From assembly GCF_023065955.2 (NCBI RefSeq), contig NW_026623089.1, positions 32,580,767 to 32,644,766 on the forward strand: DNA of 64,000 bases, written 5' to 3'. Position 1 is the stretch's first letter. Each line of letters starts with the position of its first letter. Below, in pieces: positions 48,301 through 59,932 of the stretch. The notes under the pieces were generated by a model that made no database searches, was not told where the DNA came from, and saw nothing but the letters and a program-made list of their open reading frames with translations. This DNA is from Ursus arctos (taxonomy: Eukaryota; Chordata; Mammalia; Carnivora; Ursidae). The position numbers and the translations under genes are program-made.

Positions 48301-51300
48301 AAGAAGAGTCCCATGGTAGGCCAGGAACTTGTTTTGTTCCCTGCTGGTTCCCTAGTGGTTAAAATAGTCCCTGACACTGGTAAGTACCCTGACAATTTTG
48401 AATTTGGAATCATGGAATGTTTTACTGGTTAGGCTCACCTGAGATAAGAGCTCTTCAGATCTCTTCTTCTCTTCTTCAAGTTTTTCCCTAGCAATATCAT
48501 TCTCTTCCTTGAGCCTTTGTATTTTCTCTGTTTTCTGCCTATCATCTTCCAGATGTTGTACATCTGCCTTTCTTTGTGAACACAAGAGTTTATTTAAATC
48601 TTGAACTTCTTTTTGGGTTTCTTCATATTTTCTTCGAAATTCACTAAGTTCAAAACTCAACTGAGTTATGGTCTGTCGTTCAACCTCAAGATCTTTTTTT
48701 GCATTTGCCAAAAGATGGTTGTAATATTTTTGCTTTTCTTCTTGAAGATAACCTATGACAAACACATCGGGGCACAACACACACTTTATATGATAGATAG
48801 TATTCCTGAGAAGTTAAAACTAAACACATTTCTATAAGATCTTACAAAATGAAGAGTCAAGAGATAGGGCTGATATTTGATGGAACAAGAAAAAGTTCAG
48901 GTATATTATTTGAAGTTAACCTAATAAATAGAAGAACTGGAAACAGTAATATAGCTATTCTATGGGAAGGGAAAGTAATGTCTAAAGAAGATAAATCAAC
49001 AAATGGAGACATAAGCTCGTTATTTATATATATAATTACCAAAATTAAAAACAAAAATGTTATGAGTACTTGCCCTGATGGGATGGGGAAAGAGCCATTA
49101 AGATGGGAAGGAGAGGGAGGGGCAGGCCCTTCTGTACTACTATTAAATTACTTTAACAAGAGCTTATATTACTTTGATAAAAGACATACAGACACAGAAC
49201 ACTGTATCGTGAAAGAAATAAATTACTTAGCCCACCACTAAAATCTTACTTTTATGTGTAATATTCTTATAAAGGCATTACAATAAAGTAATTTTGTCCC
49301 CAATTCTTTTTATGTTTTCCTTTTTACCATTAGCTCCATTTTAAATATTCAAATGTGAAGCTCCAAGATTACGAGGCTGCCTTTCTTTGGCCTTCTCTTT
49401 ATATAATTCAAAATTCAAAGCTTCAGTCCCATTAGTGCTGTCGGTCTTTTAACAAGTGCTTTGTATGGGGGTTTCTCTTCTTAGCTCATCACCTAGAACT
49501 GCTGAACCTATTTCCCCATCTGTAAAATGAGAATAGTGACCCCTCTTGCCCCACCTCTTAGGGTTCTTGTGAAACTCAATGCCAGGGAAGCTGCAAAGCA
49601 TTTAGCAAAAAGATTTCATCCTCCCTAGGAGCCTTATTTTCAGTTCTGTGGGAGATTCGAAAGACTGAAGAATCATCTATAAGATGTATTCTTTCTCCTG
49701 GGAGTGATACGAATGTGTGAAAGGAAGCAGAGTAAAAAGATAATCAGTGACAAGGTCAACTCTAGGAGAAATGAAGTTGGAGAAGATCTTTGAAGGTGGG
49801 GAAGGACATGCATGAAGGAGAAAATTTAATGTGCCTTCAGAACTGCCAGAGATCCATTACCCTGTGCCTCTGTCCCCTTTTTTCAGAAAGCAATGAGAAA
49901 ACAGACTTGCTAACATGGTCTTTCTTACTTCAGAGTTATAAGACTTGCTTAATTCACTTTCTAACACATTTATAAAAATCTAAAGTTGATGAATCTCTCC
50001 TTTTGGAAAATGTCAGGCAGGCCTACCCCAAAAGAACGTTTTTATACCAGTACCTTCTGATTCAGCCTTTTTTGTCTGCTGTGGGAGTGAATGAGCAGCT
50101 GTTTCTGATTTCTGTTCCAACTCAAAGATCTTGGCTAAAAGTCCTTTTACGTAGGCCTCCCGCTGCTGATCATACACAAGCCACTGCTGATTTTTCTCCA
50201 GAGCCTCAAAATGAAAATGAAAGCAAATCATTAATAAAATAAAAAACCAAAACCTTAAAATGGATAAGGGAGCTCCAGTGATGTAGCCTTTCCCAGTACA
50301 AAGAAATTCTCATGGGTCGTATAGAACTCTAGACCACCACTACATGGCTCACAACCCGGAGATCCATTCTGACATCAGGCTCCTTCAGAGCACCTAACAC
50401 CACGGCAAAGTCAAGTTTCCATGGGGTCAAGTTCATTTGTCTGCCATCTCCTATACACAACTTGCTTTGCGTCTGTCCGTGTCGTTCACCGTAAACTAGA
50501 AGACCTCTGTGGCAGATGTGGACGTGTGCTGCTCCAAACAGAGATTTCCGCCCAATCCACAATGCTGCTCAGGAGCTCCCCATGCAGACAGGGACATAGT
50601 CAGACTTGCAGCTTGGTCTGCTGGTGCTCCCGCCCAGTCCTGCCACTTTCCTTCTCCTTCACAGATGCTGCTCCCCCATAACCTGAACTCCAAACTCCAT
50701 CTCATGGCTGCTTCTCAGAGAATCAAACTTAAAGAGCCGCCCCCCTCTTTATCACCAATTCTTATCCTTTACATCTCTTACAACTCAAGTAAAAATCCTA
50801 CACTGTGATCACTCACTTGGTTTGCATGGGGGCTTATGAACTTGACATATATATCTCTATGTATTTTTAAAAATTATTTTACCAAACATCTTCAGCTTTT
50901 TATCTGTGGTTACTATGTTTTTCAAATAGTAAGTTCCTTGAAGTGGCAGACCGTGCTCTTCTGGGAGGATTCCTGGCTTTGTATATAATATGTGCTCCAG
51001 AAATCACTTGGAAGATAGGATAACATCAATAAAGTAGGCAGTGTCTAGTTAAGTTAGCTGGTAGCAGGGAAACTGATTCACTTTACTGTTACTGCTAACA
51101 TCAGTTTTTCATTTGGGCTGTATCTTTCCCTCAAGAAACTAGACATGCTCTGATAGCCTTACCTGGCCACCTAGGCTGAGTTTGAAAACCTGATACCACC
51201 TGATCTGTGGCAAGACACTGGCAAATCCTCACATAAGAAGCTACGTTAACTTTAGTGGATAAAACAAGGTGGCATATGTGGACAAAGGTATGTAGGTTTA

Positions 51301-54300
51301 TGAGGTGATGTATTATTATCAACCAGGACAAATTCATATTTCCTCTGATTCTCGTCTCACTGTTCTTAACCACTTGATCCTTGGAAATTCAGTGAAAGGC
51401 AAAGCCAAAGGAGTCTGCCAGGACAGCCCAGTATCTCCAGCAATCAGCCCAGTATCTCCAGCAATCCCCCCTTGCCCCTTACCCTAGTTTTGTTACTGAA
51501 AGTGGGGCACAGATTCAAGTTGAAAGCTAGCAAAAAAGACAGTTGTCTGGTGGTGCTGGGGGAAAAGCCTAGAAATTCTTACATACCAACACCATGGCAA
51601 TGAGATAATAAGTCTTCTCTCCTTTCTAACCTGGAAGTTCAGTCTAAGGAGATGGGACTGTCCCTTTCTTGTTCTTTGTTCCTGAGAGCCTGGGGAAGTA
51701 AGTCTTAATTACCATTTGTGTAGAGAGGCCATGTACATCTAAACCTGATGTCACACATGTAAAATGTTACGGACGAAGCGTCCCACAAGGAGGCCCACAT
51801 AGTGACGTGAATACCCCTTCACGATAGCCACGCTCATTTGTACGGAGTCCTTGGCCCTGGCACCTGTGCTATGACCGTCTGCCCCCACAGGAATGCCTAC
51901 TTGAGCAATGTTTCACTGCTGGGTCTTGGTAAATCCTGGTTTTGGATTAAGAGAAAAAAGAAAAAAATGTCTCCATTTTCTTCTCGACAATACAGATCCT
52001 CAGTTGGAAGGTGATTTCCCCACTATGAGAGTAAGAGGACACACAGGCTGTCACCAAAAGCTTTAGGTGAATTAATACAATGATCACTCTGTTTTGGGGG
52101 GAAAAATAACTACTCTTAATAAGTTCAGTTCAACCTCTCCCTTGGTCCTCCAAAGTGCTAAATAGTTTTAATTATATTAGTAACAGAATTTTTGAAAGCT
52201 TCATGACACCACTTGCTAAAACTGAAGCCATGTTCCCTTAGGCTAACATTAAAATGGTCCACAATCTGCCTCTTCCTACCTCTTCAGGTTACAGCCTGGC
52301 CATTTCTGGCCTCCACTGCCACCTTGCTGTCCACACAACTATACACACCCTCTGTGCCCAGAATGCCTTAGAACTCCTCCCTGTATCACCTGTCCACTTA
52401 AATCCCACCTTTTCATCAAGTTCCAGTGCATCCAAGCTTGTCTTTCAAGCCTCCTCACCATAAGTGCCCTCACCAAGCTCCTCTCCTCTGTAAGCCAACA
52501 GTAATTTTAATGTCATTCAATCTATTTTGCATCTTGCACTCATGACCTTGATTGTGTCCTGATGATAGTTCTCATCTGAACTAGATCATGAGCCCCTGGA
52601 CAGCTGGGCCCAGGCTTGTTTAGATTTTGTATAGTTCCATTCATGTGTTTGACTTTTCCATAGCAAGTAGCTGCTTGATAAACAGGAACAATGGTGATGA
52701 CAGGGAGTGGAGAAAACAATGGTTGCCAGAATCAGCAAGCACCCATGCAGGTCTTTAGCCCCAAACTGAAGTTTGAGAGTATTCAGGAAGGGAGAAATGG
52801 CATGAAAGAATCTAGAAGTTCCTTATACACAGTAGAACAATTAGAATGATTCAGAAAGAATCAAACACTCTCAAAAAGCTATCACTCATAAACTAAGGAA
52901 TAGATGAAAATGAATTTCAAACCCTTTTGTAACAGAACTAACATACTATTTCTATGATTTTAACAAGTGCATAATATGTACCCCTTATGTCATAATTCAT
53001 CCTAGACCTGTTGAAATCTATTATCATCAATGGTTGAAGTGGCAGCCAGGATGTATAATTTCATATCCTTCTGGGGTGCCAAAAAAAGATGGTACAAACA
53101 TAAAGTTCTTGACAAAAAAGTTGCCTGGTCAAAGTGGACTGAAGTAAAACATACATACTGGAATACATTTTCAAAAGTGCTTAATTATTTTTGAATCACC
53201 CTGCATTTGTTGAAAATGTACTGAAAAAGGAGGGACTCTCCTCCCCCACAAGCTGGCATCTCACCCCAGAGGGTGAGGTGTGAAAAGTGGTAAGGAACAT
53301 ACTGGACATTTTCAGTTGTATACAAGGCATCTTCTTTTAGGGTAAGAATTTCTATCTGTTAAAGATATAAATGGCTGAGCTTCGAGTCTGAAAAGATCTG
53401 TCTATATAAAAACTCTTTAAATCTAGAGAGTTCCTCTAACCTTTGGTAGGCTCTTTCCATGAGCATCGTGCAAACTCATGAGCATCTAGGCATGGGGCTT
53501 AAAGAATTGTCTGTGTCTGTTTTCTGTAGAACTAAGAAATGGATTAGAGAGACAAAGGCAGCCTCTGGAATCAAAGATTTAGTCCAGGGCCCTCCAGTCA
53601 CTTGGCCACACACTTTTCTCTCTGTACCCGTCAGGCAGTTATAACATGAGTCCTCCTCACAGAACTTAAGAGTTCATTTGTAAGGTGGAGATAATAATGT
53701 ACATCTGCTCTGTATTATATACTCAAATTTAGTCGCCAAAAGAGGTAGTGTTGTAGGACTCAGAAAACATACACATATCCAAATATCTATAAATCATATG
53801 TGTTAGATGGTAAAGATACCTAATTTTATATCTAATTTTAAATTTGTCCATCTTTAAGAAACATTTCAATATAAATAATTCAAGTCAACAATGGATGGTA
53901 ATGAAATTTTCTTCTTTTAAATAAACCTGTCCATACATTACTTAAGTATGAAAAACAGAACTCTGGGATGGTTGAAGATTTGAGGGGCAATATTCTGAAA
54001 GGCCAGGTGATGGCGATGTTACTTCAGTAAAGTAGTCAACATTTCTTTTCCTCCAGGTCTCTTCTCACTGATTTCTGCATTTGTTTTCTTCTCTAACCAG
54101 TATCAATAATAAATGGATTTGATCCATCAATAAATGCTGATATTAGTTTTGCATCTTTAGCGTCATCATTGTATTGTTATCTCTTGAAGCCTTGTGTCCT
54201 CTACACATCTGTTAGGCATGCATTTAACATTTCCACTCAAGTTACCGATAAGAATATGGAACAGAAGTGGGCAAAAGTGAAGTTCTGTGGAATGCTACTA

Positions 54301-57300
54301 AAGCTCTTCCTCCTGGCTTCACTGGGATCTGTTTTATGTTTCTTGGGCAAAAACTGTAACACCGGTTAAAATGTTAGCCTATACCGGAGGAATAAAAAAT
54401 GCAGGTCAATTGACGAAACTGGAATATGGATGGTAGATTACAAAGAAGTAGAGCGTCCATGTTAAATTTATTAAAGTTGCTATCTGGGGTCACCTGGGTA
54501 GCTCAGTCATTTAAGCGTCTGCCTTAGGCTCAGGTCTGATCTCAGGATCAAGCCCTGTGTCAGGCTTCCTCCCCCATGCTTCTCCCTCTGCTCCTATCCC
54601 CACTCATGCTCTCCCCCCCCCCAATAATTAAATAAAATCTTAAAAAAAAAAGTTGCTATCTCTACCGTAATCATATAAGAGAATATCTCATTCTGGGGAA
54701 TATATACTGAAGTATATAGGTTTAAAGGGCTGTAATATATGCAACTCACTCTCAAATGGCTCAGAAAAAAAATATTATGTGGGACGGAGCAGGGTGGGGG
54801 ACTGAAAGAGAGGTGTAAAATGGAGCAAAATGTTAGCAATGTTTGAATTTTAGTAAAGAGTATATGGGTGTTCTACATACCATTTTCATTCTTATAACTT
54901 TTCTGTAAATTTGAATTTTTTCCAAATAGAATAATATTTATCTTCCCTAAATTCTGTTTAAAAATTAGATTTTCAAAATTAAGAGCAAGAAATGCCTATT
55001 TCAACTGCCTCTTAGCATATCTGGTTTGCAAGTTAATAACGCTGTACAATGTTTACAGTACCAACTCCATGTAATTATTTCAAAATGTCAGTCAGACGTA
55101 AATGGTAGCTGAGGAATGATACAGCTAGGCCTTAAGAAAGGTAAACATGAGTTTTTAGGGCTTATTTTAGCATAGCAAATACTGATTCTTAAAATAGGTG
55201 GGCAAAGTGCTCCAGGAAGCTTTGTGGGAGCTTGGAGGAAGGTGAGGGACTGGAACTGCCGAGCTCTCAAAGCAGGATAATGTGGCAGCGCCTGTGCTCA
55301 GAGGAGTGACAGGTTGCTTTCCCTGCTCCCTAGTCTTCTCCTGGGCTCACAGACAACCAGAGCTAAACCATCTCTTGCTCCTCAAATGTGTAAGTTAATG
55401 AGGCAGCTGGGAACGTATTGGAAATGCAGAATCTCAGGCCTACCCTGACCAATGAATCAGTATCTGCATTTGATGAAGATCCCCTAGGCTTATATGCACA
55501 TGAGAGTCTGGGAGGCCTTGCTCAGCCTAGACCATTTGAAGGTGAGTTGGGTTAAATTTTACTCCACTTATCTAAAAGCCTTTCTAAAGTAAACAGAGCA
55601 GGGGCACACAATGTGATCCTTAAGTAAGCCGGGAAGATAAGATAGATAAAAGATTGGGTATACATGGGTAACATTTCAAAGTTACTTTCATACAAAGAAT
55701 TGTCATTATCTAAAAATAAATTTAACGATATTTGAAGCAGTTGATGCTGAGAAGCCTAAAATTATATATAAGTTTAAGACAATAGCATATATTTTCAGGT
55801 ACTAATAAAATTCAAATGTTCTAGACACTGGGCATATAGCAGTGAAAAAAACACAGACACCCTTCCCTCATTAAACATATACCAATGTAAGACTCATATA
55901 ATAAAGTAAATTTGTAATATATTTATTTGTAATATATAATAAACAAAGCAGAACATATTGTAAGTTTAACAGTAATAATGTGATGAGGAGAAAAGTTACA
56001 AAGCAGGAAAAGGTAATAGGAATTGTCCGGGAGCTATAATTTTAGAAAAGGTGGCTAGGTAACCCTCTGGCCTCAGCCCCACTCCCCACACCCCTCCCAC
56101 CCAAGAAAGTGACAATTGAGTATTATATGATGAAGTGAAGAAGCGGGTCATGAAGATATCTGCGGGGAACAGGATGCCAGGCAGAGGGAACAGGAAGAAA
56201 AGGCAGTGTATTGAAGGAATAGCCAGAAAGCCACCAAGGCTGGAGTAAATAAGGGGCAAAGCAGGAGGTGTGTAGTAAATTACTTATAGATACACGCATC
56301 TGGTAGGTACTGATACACACGAAATGATAAAGGTCAGTGTATATACAACACAAAGAACTTACTTTGAAAGATTTTTAAAAATTATGTTTCTTCTTTCTTA
56401 GTTACCTATAAGTGAATTACTTTGATAAGACTACTATAGTACCCCATGATACAGACACGCAACAGATTTAAATTCTTTTGAAGATCAAATAGATAGACCT
56501 CAAGACACACTTGCTAGATGAAATAAAACAGGAATCTTAAGAGCAACTTAGAGCAGGGTAGACTTGCCAGTAATATTTCTGGAATCAAAACACCTACCTA
56601 CTGGCCTAATAATTAACTCCAGAATTTTATACTCTGTGTATCTGATATTAAAACTTGAAAATATCCACTGAATAATAGTCCTATGTCCTCAGTTTATTCA
56701 GTTCTCAATGAAACACATCAAGCTATTTAAGACATAAGTTTGAAATAATATAGCCTTACCAAATATCTAGAATAACCTCATACCAAATTCTACAGAAAAG
56801 AAGTACTGAGTATGAAAGAATGTGTTTCCTTTTCAAACTACGAAAGCAAATCCTGGTTCCAAGGGAAGAATTTCAAATGAATGAGTACATCTTGCATGGA
56901 TAAACAAAAAGAGAAGAAACTATAAATTAAATTACACCATAATAATACAATAAGATTTAGGTGAAGAAGGAATGTTGCTGAGCTATTTGGGTGATTTCTA
57001 GGGCTTTCTCACCTAATGAGACCATGACTAGAGGAACTAGCCCTCTTGAATGCCTAGAAAGAGACTTATAGGTAGTAACCTACGGAGATGATCTCAAACC
57101 ATTCAGTTCTCCATCTCCTCAACGGACTGTTCTCAAGTCACAGCATCAACTCTGTCAATTTCCATGAAATTTCAGAATGAATGAATGAATCTTCTCTTCC
57201 TATAACTTAATAAAAGGAGAGGGGCACAGGGGTGGCTCAGGTCATGATCGCAGAGTCATGAGATCAAGTCCCACATCGAGCTCTGCGCTAAGCATAGAGT

Positions 57301-59897
57301 CGGCTTGTCCTGCTCCCTCTGCTCCTCCTCATGCTCTCTCTCTGTCTCTCTCAAATAAATAAATAAAATCTTTAAAAAAATAAAAATAAAAGGAAAATGA
57401 ACTTACATCTTTCAGCTGTATTTCCATTTCATGAATATCACTCATTGATGAGTTGAAGCAGCTAGTAGCCACTGTCTGAAATAAACCAATATTAGTTAAT
57501 ATCATAAATTTAACAAGAGAAGTTTCCTCATTATATCTGGGTTTATTACAAATTGTATCCGAAAGGAAAAAAATCTGGGTTTAAAGAAATGACAAGTACC
57601 TGTGATAAGCGAAGTGTGCTGGCTTTGCTTTCAAGTTCAGCAAGCCTTGCGGTTGTAGCAGACAACTGTTTTTTCAATACATCTGTCTCTTCAGACAAGG
57701 CTTTCAACAGCTGTTCCCTCCTTTCGCCTTCCTTCGTTTTCTCCTCCAGCTGTTCAAGCAATGCAGTATTACTGTACTTGGCTTTCAGCTGCTCTCTGAG
57801 TCTCTGTATTTCTTTGTCTTTCTCTGTGAGGTGATAAGCATTCTTTTCCCTCTCAGCTTCCAGGACTCGAATTTTCTAGATATAAACTAAGAAAAATCTT
57901 AGAGCAAAGCCAAGTCAAACATGAAAATAAACAACATACAACAAGTATTTATGAAGGGTTTATTATATATCAAGTCAGCACTATACTAGACACTAGGGCC
58001 AAAAAGAAAATGAAGCCAAGGTCCTACGCTCAGAGAGCTCACTGAGAGGTAAACCAATACATTAATGCAGTATGATAAGTGCTATAGTTAAGGTATATAT
58101 AAAATGGGACACAGACACAGAAAGGAGAAACCAACTCTGTCAAGAGTGGTAAAAGAAAGCGAAAGAAAACCTGGCTCTCACATGAGTATCTGATAATCAT
58201 CCTTCCATCATACTAGTTGTAATCATCTTAAAGTCTAAAAGTAGTCATACAAGAGAGACATGCTCATTAATCAACCTGAAGCAACAGAACTTAAAAATTA
58301 CAGAACGTTACAGCTGGACAAAAATGCATTCACTAACTAGGTTTTTTGTTGTTGTTGTTAATAAATGATTTAGTATCAAATGTAAAAGATGATCTTCAAA
58401 GGACTGTTCACATTTTCAAGGATTTAAAAGATAAAGAAGGCATGCTTGTTAAGCTGCTGACATAAGGAAGAAAGCAGCTCTGGAGAGCCAATTAAAAGTT
58501 AACAGAATGCCTTTACATGCTAACATGGTAAAAACAACATAAAACTACAAACTCGCTTGGGGGTGGAGGGGAGAAGCAGTTGTTCAAATATAAAATGGGG
58601 AAACTGAGTTAGATGACCCTGTGAAAATGATGAGGGGATTTTAGTTGCCTCGAGCCTAAGATAAGGCGGTAGTATGAACCGTTAAAAAAAGAAAGAAAAA
58701 AGTCCATATAATTTTAGGCTTTTGGAGAGTACAGCATCCAGATTACTAGAAATAATAGTGCCATTTCAACCTGTGTTTGCCACCGTGCACAATATTGGGT
58801 GCATAATTCAGAAGGAATATGAACACGTCACAAAGTGTTCAGGAAAGTAACCAGGATGATAAGAAGCTAGAAACATTGAAGAGTATGGGGCTGGTCTACA
58901 GAAAAGTAAGAGAAAGCAAGATTTCCTCGAATATCTGAAAAGTTGTCATATAGATAAAAAATAGACTTCTATGCAGCTGTAATAGGTACAGTTAGAACAA
59001 ACAGGTAGAAGTTAGAGGAAGTTTAATTTTAATTGATTATAAAGGAACAAAGTTTTGACAACCAGTGCTTGTCAAAAGTGGAAAGAACTGGAAAGAGATC
59101 TCTCAGGGAAGCTATTAGATGCCATCACCAGATTGCAAAATAATCTTTATGTCTAAAAATTGGTGATAGATCACTTCTCAATGCTTGAACAAGTATTTAC
59201 CTCAATATATGCTGTTAATAAATCATTCAGTTTTGTAATGTGCCTATAAAATAAAATTTAAAGAAATCCAATGATACTATTTAATACAGGTCATTTATTT
59301 TCTAACTATGAGCAATAAAAGAACTTTTGCAAAATTAAATTAAATTAATGATTAAATTGTAAATCTACTAAGTTCCTAAGTGCTGTATTGACTCTGCCAT
59401 AACAAACTGTAAATTAGAGAATCCGAAATAGAGTTTAACAGAATGCAAAATGTCAATATATGTAATGATTTTACCTCAAAAGATCTGAAAACAAAGATTA
59501 CTTGGAAATCAACCAATATATATATAATGAAACGGGTTTTTAAGCACTCACGTTAAAATCTGAACTCCATTAAACACTTAGAAATTATTAAATTTGATTT
59601 TTTACATTTAGTGAATGAACAGAAAAGCTAAATTATATCATTATTGGGAAAATACTTTCTCATCTCCTACAGTAAAGCTTATTACAATTTTAAAAGGTTT
59701 TTAAGGCCACTCACCTCCAAAAGTCTATGTCTGTCTTTATCAGTCAACTTTCCTTTTCCGCTTGTGATTTCATCCACTGATGTTTTCAAGGCTGCAATTT
59801 CTCCCCTAAATTTTTCTAATGCAGTTTCTGATTTGGAGTTACTAGGCTTTGATCCCCATTTGCCTTTAATTAAACCTTTGGGACTTCTGGAAGACAT
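44395..59897 (-). CDS. CEP55: CEP55 centrosomal protein of 55 kDa, complete reading frame
   Basis: Coiled-coil scaffold that moves from centrosome to midbody late in mitosis and recruits ALIX and TSG101/ESCRT-I for abscission (family knowledge). Eight coding exons join in phase: 59897-59715, 57875-57600, 57475-57407, 50204-50054, 48752-48439, 47161-47090, 45983-45858 and 44595-44395. They give 463 codons against 464 in human; the missing residue is just before the SPKSP phosphosite cluster. Most of residues 20-400 is heptad-rich coiled coil, interrupted by the ESCRT/ALIX-binding region (about 160-217). W184 and Y187, needed for ALIX/TSG101 binding in the human protein, are present. The C-terminus carries a C2HC ubiquitin-binding zinc finger (C439, C442, H457, C461). 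No frameshift or premature stop is seen. A separate non-coding first exon is inferred at about 62.8 kb. Confidence 0.97.
45273..45305. repeat. (CA)n microsatellite in CEP55 intron 8
   Basis: About 16 CA units between exons 8 and 9. Confidence 0.95.
45858..45983 (-). CDS. CEP55: CEP55 exon 8 (residues 356-397)
   Basis: A 126-bp exon of 42 codons, MHACTLDFEN to ITQLESL, ending the coiled-coil region. The acceptor is TTCCAG and the donor GTGAGT (plus 45852-45857). Confidence 0.95.
46587..46780 (+). mobile_element. SINEC, young, in CEP55 intron 7
   Basis: A young body subtype. The preceding AAAAATATCTTTCAGGGG (46571-46588) recurs at 46780-46797, where the next SINE starts. It landed at the 5' boundary of an older SINE. 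Confidence 0.92.
46794..46980 (+). mobile_element. Older Can-SINE, diverged subtype
   Basis: It begins GGGGCACCTGGCTGGCTCAG and carries a distinct middle (CTACTCTTGACTTTGGCTCC) and a CT-rich stretch before an A-run. It is more diverged than the SINE in front of it. Confidence 0.85.
47090..47161 (-). CDS. CEP55: CEP55 exon 7 (residues 332-355)
   Basis: A 72-bp exon of 24 codons, VQFLYTSLLK to ALLEQQ, differing from human at one visible residue (KHQEE for KQQEE). The acceptor is CTGACAG and the donor GTACCT. Confidence 0.95.
47650..47850 (-). repeat. MIR relic
   Basis: TAAAGCACTTTCACATTCTC, CCAGGAGGTAAAAAGAGACT and CCTAAGGCCACACA: reversed MIR. Confidence 0.55.
48070..48400 (+). repeat. L2 3'-end relic
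   Basis: L2-type order: CTTCTTGCCAAAAGGCCTTT, ACTGTCTTATGGTCTGTTTC, then CCTAGTGGTTAAAATAGTCC. Confidence 0.5.
48439..48752 (-). CDS. CEP55: CEP55 exon 6, central coiled coil (residues 227-331)
   Basis: A 314-bp exon that completes the split G227 codon and runs YLQEEKQKYY to ELLSQ. It is a long, highly charged coiled coil containing the conserved DLEVERQTITQLSFE stretch. The acceptor is CATAG and the donor GTGAGCC (plus 48432-48438). Confidence 0.96.
48753..50053 (-). other. CEP55 intron 5, no gene seen
   Basis: A 1.3-kb intron. The 130-residue frame on the opposite strand (48849-49241) has no recognisable similarity and low complexity. Nothing else is identifiable. Confidence 0.6.
50054..50204 (-). 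CDS. CEP55: CEP55 exon 5, ALIX/TSG101-binding region (residues 177-226)
   Basis: This 151-bp exon begins ALEKNQQWLVYDQQ and ends one base into the codon for G227. W184 and Y187 in the WLVYD segment are the hydrophobic contacts used by the GPP-type motifs of ALIX and TSG101 in the human complex (established for human CEP55). The acceptor is TTTGAG (plus 50205-50210) and the donor GTACTGG. Confidence 0.96.
51424..51465. repeat. Perfect 21-bp tandem duplication
   Basis: The unit beginning CAGCCCAGTATCTCC occurs twice back to back (51424-51444 and 51445-51465). Confidence 0.9.
52255..52690 (+). repeat. L2 relic
   Basis: CCACAATCTGCCTCTTCCTA, GCCCAGAATGCCTTAGAACT and CATGAGCCCCTGGACAGCTG in the order of an L2 3' region. 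Confidence 0.55.
54486..54648 (+). mobile_element. SINEC in CEP55 intron 4
   Basis: A diverged, slightly shortened body with the tail AATTAAATAAAATCTT. Flanked by AAAGTTGCTATCT at 54473-54485 and 54649-54661. Confidence 0.93.
57222..57390 (+). mobile_element. SINEC fragment next to CEP55 exon 4
   Basis: A SINE lacking part of the tRNA-like segment, with the AAATAAATAAATAAAATC tail ending about 20 bp from the exon 4 donor. AATAAAAGGA occurs on both sides (about 57210 and 57385) as a probable duplication. Confidence 0.85.
57407..57475 (-). CDS. CEP55: CEP55 exon 4 (residues 154-176)
   Basis: A short 69-bp exon of 23 codons, TVATSCFNSS to EIQLKD, with acceptor TTTCAG and perfect donor GTAAGT (plus 57401-57406). 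It begins the hinge that leads into the ESCRT/ALIX-binding region. It is less conserved than its neighbours (several changes against human in the CFNSS..DIHEME stretch). A SINE poly(A) tail ends about 25-30 bp beyond its donor. Confidence 0.95.
57600..57875 (-). CDS. CEP55: CEP55 exon 3 (residues 62-153)
   Basis: This 276-bp phase-0 exon of 92 codons runs from KIRVLEAERE to TLRLSQ. It is a continuous coiled coil rich in E, K, L and Q. The acceptor is TCTAG at plus 57876-57880 and the donor GTACTTG below 57600. It aligns with human residues without gaps. Confidence 0.96.
57876..59714 (-). other. CEP55 intron 2, no gene seen
   Basis: AT-rich intronic sequence. A faint L2-like stretch lies near 57940-58130 (a tract resembling the 'acactagggccaaaaag...gctcagagagctcac' class). 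No exon is needed between exons 2 and 3. Confidence 0.5.
59715..59897 (-). CDS. CEP55: CEP55 exon 2, start-codon exon (residues 1-61)
   Basis: It encodes MSSRSPKGLI through RHRLLE and matches the human N-terminus. The donor is GTGAGT at plus 59709-59714. Two acceptor AGs are possible 6 nt apart: TACAG (exon end 59905) or TTTCAG (exon end 59899). Both lie in the 5' UTR, so the protein is unaffected. The acceptor tract is a pure run of 23 A on the plus strand (59910-59932), followed directly by an L1 remnant. Confidence 0.96.
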
Positions 59898-59932
59898 TTC
59901 TGAAACTGTAAAAAAAAAAAAAAAAAAAAAAA

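Larger units (their letters stand above)
47162..48438 (-). other. CEP55 intron 6 with MIR and L2 relics
   Basis: A reverse MIR relic lies near 47650-47850 (GGCCACACA core) and a forward L2 3' relic near 48070-48400. The plus-strand open frame at 47774-48253 lies on these repeats. Confidence 0.6.
50205..57406 (-). other. CEP55 intron 4 (7.2 kb)
   Basis: The largest CEP55 intron. It holds an L2-like relic near 52255-52690, a SINEC (54486-54648), a perfect 21-bp tandem duplication (51424-51465) and a SINEC close to the exon 4 donor (57222-57390). No additional CEP55 exon is recognisable. Confidence 0.65.
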
